Numbered from the stretch's first letter, positions 51,973 through 61,809 are shown. The stretch is DNA of 64,000 nt from Aldehydirespirator sp965220645 (GCA_965220645.1 OZ244836.1:310001-374000), one strand, 5' to 3'. Program-made: numbers and translations. The notes: generated by a model not told the origin, from the sequence alone.

Positions 51973-52058
51973 GACCGGGAACCACCATCGCCCTCGTGGC
52001 GCTGCTCGCCATCATCGTCGTGGCCGGGGTGCTGCAACTCTTCTTCCTGGCCCGCTGA
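51969..52058 (+). CDS. 29-residue single-span membrane peptide
   Basis: The ATG overlaps the stop of the SAM hydrolase gene (ATGA), so it is translationally coupled. The peptide is a short polar start (MRPGTT) followed by a 20-residue hydrophobic helix (ALVALLAIIVVAGVLQLFFL) and AR. Composition and phase are typical of small membrane proteins. No family known to me. It could modulate a neighbour or another membrane complex. Confidence 0.6.
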   Translation: MRPGTTIALVALLAIIVVAGVLQLFFLAR

Positions 52059-52148
52059 CCCCTCTCCGACCCCGCCCGACGACCGTCGGCAGAGGCCGAG
52101 CGGGCAAGTCGCAGTCACCGATGACTCCGCCGAGTGCACAGCGAGGCC

Positions 52149-52188
52149 GTGGCCCGAGCGGCCCGTGAGCGAAGCGAGCAAGAGCGGG
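52149..52188 (+). repeat. Dispersed repeat core copy, slightly diverged
   Basis: 40-bp core with two substitutions (GCGAAGCGAGC where others read GCGCAGCGAAC), ending 26 bp before hemA. The change alters one base of the IS110 target. Confidence 0.9.
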
Positions 52189-52213
52189 ATCAAGGGCGAT
52201 AGCATCCGATCCG

Positions 52214-53473
52214 ATGTCGCTCGTAGTTGTCGGGTGTAATCACCGCGCCACGCCGCTCGGCCTGCTCGAGCGGATGACGGTCGCTCCCGACGACCTCCCG
52301 AAAGCCCTCCACGACCTCGCCTCGGCCGAGCACCTCAGCGAGTCGGTGCTGCTGTCCACATGCAACCGCATCGAGGTCTACGCCTACGCCGAGCGTTTCC
52401 ACGGCGGCTACGCCGATATCCGGGAGATCATCGCCCGCCATTCGGGGCTGCCGCCTGAGATCGTCGGCGATGAGCTGTACGCCCACCACGACGCCGACGC
52501 GGTGCAGCACCTGTTCGGTGTGGCGGCCGGACTCGACTCGGTGGTGGTGGGCGAGCACGAGATACTGGGCCAGGTACGCGACGCGTGGCAGGCCGCCCGT
52601 TCCGAGGACACCGTCGGCGCGGTGCTCGAACCTCTGTTCCGCCGCGCACTGGAGACGGGCAAGCGGGCCCGAACCGACACCGGCATCGCCCGCGGCATCG
52701 CCTCGCTGTCGCATGCTGCGGTCGCGCTGGCGGCCGAGCGCCTCGATGGCCTGGCCGGCCGACGAGTGCTGGTGCTGGGAGCCGGTGACGTGGCTGCGGG
52801 CACGCTCAAGTCCCTGGCCGACACCGACCCCAGCGATATAGCAGTGGCCAGCCGCACCCCGGAGCGGGCAGTGGCAGCGGCGCAACTGTGCGGCGGGCGG
52901 GCCGTGGCCTTGACCGAACTGGATTCCGCTCTCGTGAGCGCGGACGTCGCCATCACTACCACCGGGGCCACCGAGATAGTGCTCGAGCACAGCGACATTG
53001 ACGCGGTCATGGCCCGACGGGCCGGAGCCGAGTTGCTGATCGTCGATGTGGCCGTGCCCCGCGATGTGGATCCCGCCGCTCGGGAACTGCCTGGCGTGAC
53101 GCTGCTCGACATGGACGACCTGGGCGAGTTCGTGGAACGGGAGCGGGCCGGCCGCAGCCATGAGGTCGACTCGGTGCGGGCCATCGTGGACGAAGAAGTG
53201 GAACTCTTCCTGGCCGAAGCGTCGGCCCGTGAAGTCGCCCCACTCATCGCGGCACTGAGGGGCCGCGCCGACACCTTCACCGCGAACGAGCTGGAACGCC
53301 ATGCGTCCCGCCTGGCCGGCCTCTCGCCCGCCCAGCGCGCCGCGGTGGAGTCCCTGCTGCGGGGTGTGGTGAACAAGCTGCTCCACGAGCCGACGGTGAG
53401 GCTCAAGGACGCGGCCGGCCACGCACGGGGCGACCGCCTGGCTGAGGCGCTGCGCGACCTGTTCGACCTGTAG
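52214..53473 (+). CDS. hemA: Glutamyl-tRNA reductase
   Basis: 419 residues. Catalytic Cys50 in LLSTCNRIEVY, GEHEILGQVRDA, the NADPH-binding VLVLGAGDVA and the C-terminal dimerisation helices. It makes glutamate-1-semialdehyde, first step of C5 haem synthesis. It heads hemA-C-D-B-L, all plus strand with gaps of -4 to 10 bp. The length and order are normal for actinobacteria. Confidence 0.97.
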   Translation: MSLVVVGCNHRATPLGLLERMTVAPDDLPKALHDLASAEHLSESVLLSTCNRIEVYAYAERFHGGYADIREIIARHSGLPPEIVGDELYAHHDADAVQHLFGVAAGLDSVVVGEHEILGQVRDAWQAARSEDTVGAVLEPLFRRALETGKRARTDTGIARGIASLSHAAVALAAERLDGLAGRRVLVLGAGDVAAGTLKSLADTDPSDIAVASRTPERAVAAAQLCGGRAVALTELDSALVSADVAITTTGATEIVLEHSDIDAVMARRAGAELLIVDVAVPRDVDPAARELPGVTLLDMDDLGEFVERERAGRSHEVDSVRAIVDEEVELFLAEASAREVAPLIAALRGRADTFTANELERHASRLAGLSPAQRAAVESLLRGVVNKLLHEPTVRLKDAAGHARGDRLAEALRDLFDL

Positions 53474-53483
53474 ATCCGTCGCC

Positions 53484-54389
53484 GTGACCGCTGCAGTGTT
53501 GCGGGCCGCCACCCGGGGCAGCGCGTTGGCTCGACGGCAGACCAGCATCGTGGCCGGACTGCTGGCCGAGACTTGCGGGGTGGCCGCGGAGCCGGTGGTG
53601 GTGTCCACCGCAGGAGACCGGCAAGCCAGCACCCCGATTCACGCCATGGGGGGCAAGGGCGTGTTCGTGAAGGAGGTGCAGGCTGCGGTGCTGGACGGCC
53701 GGGCCGACATCGCGGTGCACTCGGCCAAGGATCTGCCCTCATCGACGCCGGACGGCCTGATCCTGGCCGCAGTGCCGAGGCGAGGCGACCCCCGGGACGC
53801 CCTGGTTGGCCGCCGGCTGGCTGAGCTGCCTGGTGGCGCGACCGTGGCCACCGGCTCGGTGAGGCGCCGGGCCCAACTGGCCTCGCTGCGCCCCGACCTG
53901 GTCTTCGCAGAACTGCGGGGCAACATCGCCACCCGGCTCGAGGCGGCAGCCGCCTTCGATGCCATCGTCATGGCCTCGGTGGCCCTGAACCGGCTGGGGC
54001 TCAGGCCGCAAGTTCTCGACGTGCTCGAACCGGACGTCTTCGTGCCCCAGGTCGGGCAAGGAGCCATCGCGGTGGAATGCCGGGCCGATGATCGGACCGC
54101 GCTGGAGACGCTGCTCGCCATACAACACGGGCCGAGCCGCCGAGCCGTCGACGCGGAGCGGGCCTTTCTGGCCGAGCTGGGCGGCGACTGCAGCCTGCCC
54201 GCGGGCGCTTACGCCACCACCGGCTCCGCCGGCACGCTGGAGTTGACCGGCCTGCTGGCGTCACTCGACGGCCGGACGCTGATCCGCGACACCCGCCGGA
54301 GCGCCGAACCCGAGACGCTGGGCCGGGCAGTAGCCCGGCACCTGCTGGACGACCGCGGTGGCCTGGAGTTGCTGGAAGTCCTCCGATGA
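53484..54389 (+). CDS. hemC: Porphobilinogen deaminase
   Basis: 301 residues; condenses four porphobilinogen units to hydroxymethylbilane. Motifs RAATRGSALARRQT, AVHSAKDLPS (catalytic Asp), TGSVRRRAQL, and the dipyrromethane-cofactor Cys236 in LGGDCSLPAGAYA. GTG start 10 bp after hemA; 4-bp overlap with hemD. Confidence 0.97.
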   Translation: MTAAVLRAATRGSALARRQTSIVAGLLAETCGVAAEPVVVSTAGDRQASTPIHAMGGKGVFVKEVQAAVLDGRADIAVHSAKDLPSSTPDGLILAAVPRRGDPRDALVGRRLAELPGGATVATGSVRRRAQLASLRPDLVFAELRGNIATRLEAAAAFDAIVMASVALNRLGLRPQVLDVLEPDVFVPQVGQGAIAVECRADDRTALETLLAIQHGPSRRAVDAERAFLAELGGDCSLPAGAYATTGSAGTLELTGLLASLDGRTLIRDTRRSAEPETLGRAVARHLLDDRGGLELLEVLR

Positions 54390-55180
54390 GCCCCGCCCGT
54401 CGCAGACCTCACGCTCCCAAGCCGCTGGCCGGGCTGAGGGTCGTGGTGTGCCGGCCCCGCGACCAGGCTCAGTCTCTGGTCAACGGTCTGGCCGCGGCCG
54501 GAGCCGAGGTGATCAGCGCCCCGGTGATCGCCATCACCGACCCCGCAGACGGCGGAGCCGCGCTGCGGGCCGCGTTGGCCCGGCTGGGCCGGGGAGACTG
54601 GCTGGTGGTCACGAGCCCCAACGGGGCGGAGAGAGCCGCCGCCGCCGGGTCGCTGCCCTCCGGCGTCAACGTCGCAGCCATCGGTCCAGGGACCGCGGCC
54701 CGGGCCGCGGCGGTGGGGCTGACCGTGCGCTTGGTGCCCGACCGGTCGATCGCTGAGGGCCTGGTGCAAGCGTTCCCGTCTCCCGACTCGGACCGCGGCG
54801 GCAGCCTCGTGGTTCTGGCCCGAGCCGCGGTAGCCCGCCCCGTGCTGCCCGACAGCCTGAGGGACGCGGGCTGGGAGGTGCTGGACGTGGCCGCCTACCG
54901 GAACGTCGCCTCCCCGCTGGACGACGACCAGCGTCGAGCGGTGGCCGCCTCCGACGGGGTGGTGTTCACATCGTCGTCCACGGTCAAGCGCCTAGTTGCT
55001 GAAGTGGGTGCCGATGCGGTCCCGCCCCTGGTGGCGTCAATCGGACCGGCCACATCGGCCACGGCGGCCGAGTACGGCCTGGACGTCACCGTGGAGGCGT
55101 CCGAGCACACCATCGACGGCGTGGTCGCGACCCTGGTCCACCACGCCCGCTCGTGGTTGGCGCCCGGCGACGCTCGGTAG
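54386..55180 (+). CDS. hemD: Uroporphyrinogen-III synthase
   Basis: 264 residues. Low-similarity family, recognised by two Rossmann-like halves (LRVVVCRPRDQAQSLVNGL, WLVVTSPNGAERA, LVVLARAAVARPVLP, VVFTSSSTVKRLV) and by its place between hemC and hemB. It closes hydroxymethylbilane to uroporphyrinogen III. Confidence 0.93.
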   Translation: MSPARRRPHAPKPLAGLRVVVCRPRDQAQSLVNGLAAAGAEVISAPVIAITDPADGGAALRAALARLGRGDWLVVTSPNGAERAAAAGSLPSGVNVAAIGPGTAARAAAVGLTVRLVPDRSIAEGLVQAFPSPDSDRGGSLVVLARAAVARPVLPDSLRDAGWEVLDVAAYRNVASPLDDDQRRAVAASDGVVFTSSSTVKRLVAEVGADAVPPLVASIGPATSATAAEYGLDVTVEASEHTIDGVVATLVHHARSWLAPGDAR

Positions 55181-55189
55181 CCTCGCAGA

Positions 55190-56170
55190 GTGAACTTCCC
55201 GCAGCGGCGCATGCGTCGGCTGCGCCGGACTCCGGCCCTGCGACGGCTCGTGGCCGAGCACCGTCTCCACCCTGCCGACTTCATCGCGCCGCTCTTCGTG
55301 CGCGAGGGCATCGATGAGCCCCAGCCCATCGTGTCGATGCCGGGGCAGTTCCAGCACACCCGCCAGTCGTTGCGGGCCGAGGTCGCCGAACTGCACTCCC
55401 TCGGGGTCGGCGCGATGGTGCTGTTCGGGGTGCCGGAGCACAAGGACCACATCGGCTCGGAGGCCTGGAATCCGGACGGGATCGTGCAGGTGGCGTTGGC
55501 CGACCTGCGCTCCGATCTCGGCGATGACGTCGTGCTGATCGCCGATCTGTGCATGGACGAGTACACCGACCACGGCCATTGCGGCGTGCTCGACGGCCGC
55601 GGCGACGTGGACAACGACACCACCCTTGAGGTCTATGCCCGTATCGCTCTGGCCCAAGCGGTGGCCGGCGCCGACATCGTGGCCCCGTCGGGGATGATGG
55701 ACGGCCAGGTCGGCGCCATCCGCACCGCGCTCGACGGCTCAGGCTTCGAGCAGACCGCCATCCTCGCCTACTCGGCCAAGTACGCCACCGCGCTGTACGG
55801 GCCGTTCCGCGACGCGGTGGACGTCACCATCGCGGGCGGCGGCGACCGCCGGACCTACCAGCAGGACGTGGCCGGGGCTCGCGAAGCCATCGAGGAGATC
55901 CGCCTCGATCTGGCCGAGGGCGCCGACATGGTGATGGTCAAGCCCGCGCTGGCCTTCCTCGACGTGATCTCGGCGGCCCGCCGGACCTTCGACGTGCCGC
56001 TGGCCGCCTACCACGTGTCGGGCGAGTACGCCATGGTGTGCGCTGCGGCCGAGCGGGGCTGGATCGACCTCGACGCGGTGGCCCACGAGCATGTGCTCGC
56101 CATCCGGCGAGCCGGCGCCGACGTGGTGCTCACCTACTTCGCGCGGCATCTGGCTGAGGCCATGCAATGA
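55190..56170 (+). CDS. hemB: Delta-aminolevulinic acid dehydratase
   Basis: 326 residues. Active-site lysines in YSAKYATALYGPF and MVMVKPALAFLD. The DLCMDEYTDHGHCGV segment keeps Cys residues of the zinc type. GTG start. Makes porphobilinogen from two aminolevulinates. Overlaps hemL by 4 bp. Confidence 0.97.
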   Translation: MNFPQRRMRRLRRTPALRRLVAEHRLHPADFIAPLFVREGIDEPQPIVSMPGQFQHTRQSLRAEVAELHSLGVGAMVLFGVPEHKDHIGSEAWNPDGIVQVALADLRSDLGDDVVLIADLCMDEYTDHGHCGVLDGRGDVDNDTTLEVYARIALAQAVAGADIVAPSGMMDGQVGAIRTALDGSGFEQTAILAYSAKYATALYGPFRDAVDVTIAGGGDRRTYQQDVAGAREAIEEIRLDLAEGADMVMVKPALAFLDVISAARRTFDVPLAAYHVSGEYAMVCAAAERGWIDLDAVAHEHVLAIRRAGADVVLTYFARHLAEAMQ

Positions 56171-57459
56171 GCGCCCAGGACGGCTACACCAACGAGGCGC
56201 TGTTCGAGCGGGCCCAGCGGGTGATCCCCGGCGGGGTGAACTCCCCGGTGCGGGCGTTCAGGTCGGTGGGGGGCACCCCCTACTTCGTGGCCGAGGCCGC
56301 CGGTCCCTTCGTGCACGACGTGGAGGGCCGCCGCTACATCGACTACGTGCAGAGCTACGGCCCCGGCATCTGCGGCCACTCCCACCCTGCGGTGGTCGAA
56401 GCAGTGCGGCAAGCCGCGGGGCGGGGCACCAGCTACGGCGCACCCACCCGCAACGAGGTGCTGATGGCCGAGGAGATGTGCGCCCGGGTGGAGGGCCTGG
56501 AGATGGTGCGGCTCACCAACAGCGGCACTGAGGCGGTGATGTCGGCGGTGCGGCTGGCCCGGGGTGTGACCGGGCGCCCGACGGTGGTGAAGTTCGCGGG
56601 CTGCTACCACGGCCACAGCGACTCCCTGCTGGTGGCGGGCGGTTCGGGCGTGGCCCAGCAAGGTCTGGCCGGATCCGAGGGCGTGACCGCCGGTGCGGTG
56701 GCCGACACCATCGTCGCCCCCTACAACGTGGTTCCCGAACTCGACGAGACGGTGGCGGTGGTGTGCGTGGAGCCGGTGGCGGCCAACATGGGCCTGGTGG
56801 CGCCGCAGCCCGGCTTTCTGCAGGGCCTGCGTGACGCCTGCGACGCCGTCGGTGCTCTGCTGCTGTTCGACGAGGTGATCACCGGCTTCCGGCTGTGCCG
56901 GGGCGGGGCGGCCGACTGGTACGGAGTGCAGCCCGACATCTGGTGCTTCGGCAAGGTCATCGGGGGCGGGCTGCCGGTGGGCGCTTTCGGAGCCTCCACC
57001 GAGATCATGTCCGGACTCGCGCCCCTCGGCGGCGTGTACCAGGCGGGGACACTGTCGGGGAACCCCCTGGCCACCGCGGCCGGGCTGGCCGTGTTGGGCT
57101 TGCTCGACGACGACGCCTACCGGCGGTTGGAGTCAACCGCGGCCGCGCTGCAGGAAGGGCTGGAGGGCGCCTTCGCGTCGGCCGGGGTGACCGCCGTGGT
57201 GCCGCGGGTGGGGCCGCTGCTCGGCCTCTTCTTCGCCGAGGACGCCCCGACCGACTTCGACGAAGCCCGCAAGGCGGCCGATAACGGCCGTTATCCACCC
57301 TTCTTCCACGGGATGCTGCGCCGGGGCGTGGCCTTCGCGCCGGGTGCCTACGAAGCGATCTTCCCGTCGCTGGCTCACACAGATGCCGAGATCGAGGCAA
57401 CCGTTGCCGCCGCGGCTGAGACAGCCACGGAGATGTCGGCCAACGGCACAGGCAGCTGA
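56167..57459 (+). CDS. hemL: Glutamate-1-semialdehyde 2,1-aminomutase
   Basis: 430 residues. PLP lysine Lys263 in IWCFGKVIGGGLPVG; substrate loop VQSYGPGICGHSHP and LTNSGTEAVMSAVR are typical. Converts glutamate-1-semialdehyde to aminolevulinate, second step of the C5 route. Completes the set from glutamyl-tRNA to uroporphyrinogen III. Confidence 0.97.
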   Translation: MSAQDGYTNEALFERAQRVIPGGVNSPVRAFRSVGGTPYFVAEAAGPFVHDVEGRRYIDYVQSYGPGICGHSHPAVVEAVRQAAGRGTSYGAPTRNEVLMAEEMCARVEGLEMVRLTNSGTEAVMSAVRLARGVTGRPTVVKFAGCYHGHSDSLLVAGGSGVAQQGLAGSEGVTAGAVADTIVAPYNVVPELDETVAVVCVEPVAANMGLVAPQPGFLQGLRDACDAVGALLLFDEVITGFRLCRGGAADWYGVQPDIWCFGKVIGGGLPVGAFGASTEIMSGLAPLGGVYQAGTLSGNPLATAAGLAVLGLLDDDAYRRLESTAAALQEGLEGAFASAGVTAVVPRVGPLLGLFFAEDAPTDFDEARKAADNGRYPPFFHGMLRRGVAFAPGAYEAIFPSLAHTDAEIEATVAAAAETATEMSANGTGS

Positions 57460-57492
57460 TGCAGACAGAATGAGAGCCGAGGAGTCCCCAAC

Positions 57493-58431
57493 ATGAGCAA
57501 GGGCCTGAAGATCATCGCGGGCATCGTCGTTGCGGCGATCGTGGTGGTTGTGGTGGTGATCCTGACCCGCGGCGATCCCCCCGAGGCAGTCGACCTGGAG
57601 GCGACTGTGGCCCGGATCGAAGCAGCCGAGGCCGCCGACGACAGTTCCGACGAGCCGACGGCTGCCGCAACCACCGACGACGGCACCGATGCGCCATCGA
57701 CGGATGCATCCACCGGCGACGCCACCGATGTCGGTACCACATCCAGCGACGACGACACCCAAGCCGCAGCCACCGGCGAGCCCGCGGCCGACTCTGCCGC
57801 CGTCGACGTAGGCACCGGCGAGACAGACGCTGACACGACATCAGCAGACCAGACGGCTGACGCCCGAGCGGGCCTCGCCGGAGTGTGGACCGTCCAGGTG
57901 GCCGAGAACGCCGGCGACCTGCAGGGTGACCCGGTTGTCAGCTTCGCCGGGTTCCGCGTGGATGAGGTACTGGGCGGAGGTATCGGCGACTTCACCGCGG
58001 TGGGCCGGACCGCGGACGTTTCAGGATCGATGGAGATGTCCGGCAACGTGCTGGTGGCGGCCACCGTCGAGGTGCCCATGTCCACGCTGAAGACCGACAA
58101 CGGCAGCCGTGACGGCCAGGTCCGACAGGCGCTCAACACCAACGAGTTCCCGCTGGCCACATTCACGCTCGTCGAGCCGGTCGAACTGCCCGCCGGCATG
58201 GCCGAGGGAGAGGCCTTCTCCGGTTCGGCCCACGGTGATCTAACCATCAAGGGAGTCACTAATGCCGCCGTCTTCGACCTGCAGGCCCAGGTCGTGGGCG
58301 ACACCATCGTGGTCGTCGGATCCAGCCATGTGGTCTTCAGCGACTACGGGGTCACCGCTCCGAGCGCGCCCATAGTCGTCTCGGTCGAGGACAACGGCAT
58401 CATGGAGTTCCAGCTGATCTTCGCCCGCTAG
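57493..58431 (+). CDS. Membrane-anchored YceI-domain protein
   Basis: 312 residues. One N-terminal membrane helix (IIAGIVVAAIVVVVVVILT), an acidic Thr/Ala/Asp linker of about 100 residues, then a YceI domain (AGVWTVQVAENAG, VDEVLGGGIGDFTAVGRT, HGDLTIKGVTNAAVFDL). YceI folds are lipocalin-like and bind polyisoprenoids or other lipids outside the cell. It follows hemL by 33 bp with GAGGAG eight bases before the ATG, so it may be co-transcribed with the haem genes. Confidence 0.88.
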   Translation: MSKGLKIIAGIVVAAIVVVVVVILTRGDPPEAVDLEATVARIEAAEAADDSSDEPTAAATTDDGTDAPSTDASTGDATDVGTTSSDDDTQAAATGEPAADSAAVDVGTGETDADTTSADQTADARAGLAGVWTVQVAENAGDLQGDPVVSFAGFRVDEVLGGGIGDFTAVGRTADVSGSMEMSGNVLVAATVEVPMSTLKTDNGSRDGQVRQALNTNEFPLATFTLVEPVELPAGMAEGEAFSGSAHGDLTIKGVTNAAVFDLQAQVVGDTIVVVGSSHVVFSDYGVTAPSAPIVVSVEDNGIMEFQLIFAR

Positions 58432-58577
58432 GCGTCGCTCTGCGCCGACAACTGCGACGACCATTCCCGGCCAAGAAGCGGCATTTGATGCACCTATAGT
58501 CGTCATTTTCGGCTATTTTTGACCACTGCACCATGCTCTGCGGGCCGACCAACTCTGGCCCTGAGCGAGAGCTTCCA

Positions 58578-59834
58578 TCAGGTTCGCAGGATGGCGTTGC
58601 GCTGTGGTCGAGCCCGGTCGTCGGGCCGGGAGCGGCTGTGGGAGTGGCCGTTGTGTCCGGCCGGGCGACGGGTGCCGGACCGGGAGCGGGGTTGCGTCAT
58701 CGGCCGTGACGGCGGCTTGAGCACAAGCCCCCCGTTGTCAGAGTGCAGCTGCCAGCCGTCGTCGTGTATGAGGTGGTGGCAGCGTTCGCACAGCAGGGCG
58801 AGGTTGTCGATGTCGGTGGGTCCGCCCCGGCTGAACCACTCGATGTGGTGGGGTTCGGTGCCATCTGCGGGGGCTGCGCAGTTGGCGCAGCCGCCGTCGC
58901 GGGCTGCGAGCACGATGCGCTGGCCGAAGCTGGCGTCGCGTTTGGATCGGCCGAGCCATAGCGGGTCGCCGTCGGTGTTGAAGATGGCGGGCAGGATGTT
59001 GGCTTCGGCTGCGAGCTTGGCGATCTGGTCCGCCGCGACGGGCAGGCCGTCGTCATAGCGCAGGTTCTTAAGTTCGCGGATCACGGTGTCGTAGTCGGCG
59101 ATCACCAACAGCGTCGTCTTGGGGCGGTGGTGGGGTCCCTCGCCGGTGATCAGGTTGACCAGGGCGTCGGCGCGGCGCTGGCGGGCAGTGTCCCCTTGAA
59201 TGGGGCCGGACCCGTACACGGTGGTGCCCGTGCGGTGGGTTCGCACCATGGCGTTGAAGGCCACGCTGACGCGCTTGCCGTCGTCGGCGTCGAAGTACGC
59301 CGACAGCCGCCAGGATCCGTCGGGGTCCTGAACCAGCGACGCCCACCGGTTCTCGTGCTGGCGGTTGCGCTCCTCGGCTGACGTGCCGGGCTTCATGATG
59401 TGCCGGGTCATGCGGGCGAACATGTCCACCGGATAGCCCCGGGCCATCTCCAACAGCGCCGACTCATCAGCATGGTCGGGATCGGCGGCCACCCGCGCGA
59501 TCATCCGGGCATGACCCGCAGTGATCTCCCCGGCCCGCCAAGCCTCCATCGTCGCACGGAACGGGCCAAGCGACGCGGCCAGTTCGGTGTCGGCGGTGGC
59601 CTGGCGGGCCGACACATGCAACCGCTCACGCATCATCGCCGCCACAGCCCTGCCCCCGCCACGGCGATGCATCTCCGCAGCAGTCTCGGCCAACAGCGCT
59701 TCCACCCGTGACCGCTCCCGGCCCAACACCGTCATGCGCTCAACCAGCTCGTCGTCGCTCAACGCAGCCACATCTGCATCAGCCATGCACACCCCGCTGC
59801 CGTGCGGCTGGTTCGACTCCACCGTGAATTCCAT
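58578..59834 (-). CDS. DUF222-HNH endonuclease family protein
   Basis: 418 residues. The long N-terminal DUF222 region (VSARQATADTELAASLG, MEAWRAGEITAGHARMIARV) precedes a C-terminal HNH nuclease: CANCAAPADGTEPHHIEWF with DNLALLCERCHHLIHD, giving two zinc-type Cys pairs and the catalytic His. Such proteins are multi-copy in actinobacteria and behave like mobile or selfish elements. A palindrome ACACT-C-AGTGT (59847-59857) lies 13 bases before its start. Flanked by low-GC spacers. Confidence 0.9.
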   Translation of the reverse strand: MEFTVESNQPHGSGVCMADADVAALSDDELVERMTVLGRERSRVEALLAETAAEMHRRGGGRAVAAMMRERLHVSARQATADTELAASLGPFRATMEAWRAGEITAGHARMIARVAADPDHADESALLEMARGYPVDMFARMTRHIMKPGTSAEERNRQHENRWASLVQDPDGSWRLSAYFDADDGKRVSVAFNAMVRTHRTGTTVYGSGPIQGDTARQRRADALVNLITGEGPHHRPKTTLLVIADYDTVIRELKNLRYDDGLPVAADQIAKLAAEANILPAIFNTDGDPLWLGRSKRDASFGQRIVLAARDGGCANCAAPADGTEPHHIEWFSRGGPTDIDNLALLCERCHHLIHDDGWQLHSDNGGLVLKPPSRPMTQPRSRSGTRRPAGHNGHSHSRSRPDDRARPQRNAILRT

Positions 59835-59961
59835 GCATGTAACTATACACTCAGTGTGTGACAGGGACAACTAAGATACACTGAAAATCTATATCCATAC
59901 TCATTACTCGTTCCACTGTGGGTCTGGCCCCCTGTCACACCTGAGTGCTTGACTTGAGCCG

Positions 59962-60170
59962 ATGAAGGTCTATTCACCCGCCTCTTCGATGGGCTGGCTC
60001 GACTTCGACGCCGCCGCAAGTGAGCGAGCGAGCACTCTCCTGCGCTCAAGCCCGTCAAGAGGAGTTGGTCGAGTTCCTAAAGAGCCAACCTCTCCGATGA
60101 GCGATTGGCCGAGCTGGCTGCACAGCTGCGCATCGACTTGTCGCCCCCTAGCTTTGGTAGCCCGTGATGT
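59962..60170 (+). pseudogene. Possible degraded gene remnant
   Basis: Within the 340-bp gap between the HNH gene and pgi, the plus strand first reads SSMGWLDFDAAASERASTLLR, which resembles the N-terminus of DUF6361-type proteins, then needs frame changes to continue through EELVEFLKSQPL and SDERLAELAAQLRIDL. Three coding-like fragments in different frames suggest decay. The part 59835-59961 is AT-rich and probably regulatory. Confidence 0.3.
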
Positions 60171-60174
60171 AGCT

Positions 60175-61809
60175 TCAGTCGCGGATGCCCCGCAGGCGGT
60201 GGTAGTGGGCAATCAGCGACTTGGTCGACGGATCGTGATCGGTGCCGGCTGGTGCTGAACCAGCCCGGAGGTCGTCGACGATGGCGTCGGCCAGGGTCTT
60301 GCCTCGCTCCACACCGAACTGGTCGAAGCTGTTGATGCCCCACACCGCTCCCTGCACCACGGTTTGATGCTCGTAGAGCGCGACCAGCTGGCCCAGCACA
60401 GGCGGGGTCAGCTCCGGCGCCAAGATCACCGTGGACGGGCGGTTCCCGGGCAGCTCGCGGTGGGGATCATCCACCGACGCAGCCGGAGTGCCGAAAGCCA
60501 GCGCCGCGGCCTGGGCGAAGCAGTTGGCCACCAGGGCCTCGTGACGCCCGGCGGCCCCGGCAACACCAGCAACGGCGGCATCCGGACGGGCCAACACGAT
60601 GAAGTCGGCGGGGACGACCGTCGTTCCCTGGTGCAGCAACTGGTGGAAGGAGTGCTGGCTGTCGGTACCCGGTCCGCCCCACACGATCTCGGCGGTCTCG
60701 CACCCCACCGGGCTGCCGTCGAGGCGGACCCGCTTGCCGTTGGACTCCATCACCACCTGCTGCAACCAGACCGGAAATAGGCGCAGCCTCTCCGAGTACG
60801 GCACCACCGCCCGGGTCTGCAAGTCCCAGAAGTTGCGGTACCACACCGCCAGCAGGCCCAGCAGCACCGGGACGCTGTCCAGCGGCCCCGCGGCCACGTG
60901 CTCATCAACGGCACGCATCCCGGCCAGCATCGCCGTGAAGTTCTCCTCACCAATGGCTGCCATCAGCGCCAGACCCGCCGCCGACGCCATCGAGAAGCGG
61001 CCACCGACCCAGTCCCACATCGTGAAGACGTCTTCGGGCGCGATGCCGAACTCGATCGCCGTGCCCCGATTCGAGGTCACCGCCACAAAGTGGCGCCCCG
61101 CTCCCTGGCGGCCCAGCGCCGACGCGGCCCAGGACCAGGCGGCGCGGGCATTGGCCAGCGTCTCGGCGGTGGCGAAGCCCTTCGACACCACGATGAACAG
61201 CGTCTCGGCCGGGTCGAGACCGTCCAGGCCCGAAGCCAGCGCAGCCGGATCGACATTGGACACGAACCGGCACTGGATGCCGCCATGGCGGAACGCGGCC
61301 AGCGCCTCAAAGGCCACGGCCGGTCCCAGGTGCGAGCCACCGATCCCGAGGCTCACCACCGTGCGGATCGGCAGGCCCGTGGCCCCTAGCCGACCCCCCG
61401 ATTGCAGGGCGCGCGTCAACACCCCCATCCGTTCACGTTCGGCGGCAACGGCCGGAGCCATGTCAGCCCCGCCCGCCACAACGGCGTCGCCCGATCGAGC
61501 CCGCAGGGCCGAGTGCAGAGCGGGGCGACCCTCGGTGGTGTTGACCGGCTCGCCCGCCAGCATCGCGGTGATCCTCTCGCCCACACCGGCCCGGGAGGCG
61601 AGACCCATCAGCCGCTCAACGGTGTCGCCGGTAGCCAGATGCCGGGACCAGTCGATCACCAGATCACCCACCATCGAAGTGCAGCGCTCAGCCCGGGCCG
61701 GGTCGGCCGCGAACAGCCCCGCCAGGCTCACGCCCTCTGCTTGCAGGTCGCGGGCGTGACGGCTCAGGGCCGCCCACTCGGTGGTGGCCGTGATGTCGAT
61801 GGAGACCAC
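60175..61809 (-). CDS. pgi: Glucose-6-phosphate isomerase
   Basis: 544 residues. SLGIGGSHLGPAVAFEAL, VSKGFATAETLANA, the signature GGRFSMASAAGLALM, QQVVMESNGKRV (catalytic Glu), SFHQLLHQGT (His) and a C-terminal WGINSFDQFGVERGKTLA with the catalytic Lys. Interconverts glucose-6-phosphate and fructose-6-phosphate. GTG start without a clear ribosome site. Confidence 0.96.
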   Translation of the reverse strand: MVSIDITATTEWAALSRHARDLQAEGVSLAGLFAADPARAERCTSMVGDLVIDWSRHLATGDTVERLMGLASRAGVGERITAMLAGEPVNTTEGRPALHSALRARSGDAVVAGGADMAPAVAAERERMGVLTRALQSGGRLGATGLPIRTVVSLGIGGSHLGPAVAFEALAAFRHGGIQCRFVSNVDPAALASGLDGLDPAETLFIVVSKGFATAETLANARAAWSWAASALGRQGAGRHFVAVTSNRGTAIEFGIAPEDVFTMWDWVGGRFSMASAAGLALMAAIGEENFTAMLAGMRAVDEHVAAGPLDSVPVLLGLLAVWYRNFWDLQTRAVVPYSERLRLFPVWLQQVVMESNGKRVRLDGSPVGCETAEIVWGGPGTDSQHSFHQLLHQGTTVVPADFIVLARPDAAVAGVAGAAGRHEALVANCFAQAAALAFGTPAASVDDPHRELPGNRPSTVILAPELTPPVLGQLVALYEHQTVVQGAVWGINSFDQFGVERGKTLADAIVDDLRAGSAPAGTDHDPSTKSLIAHYHRLRGIRD

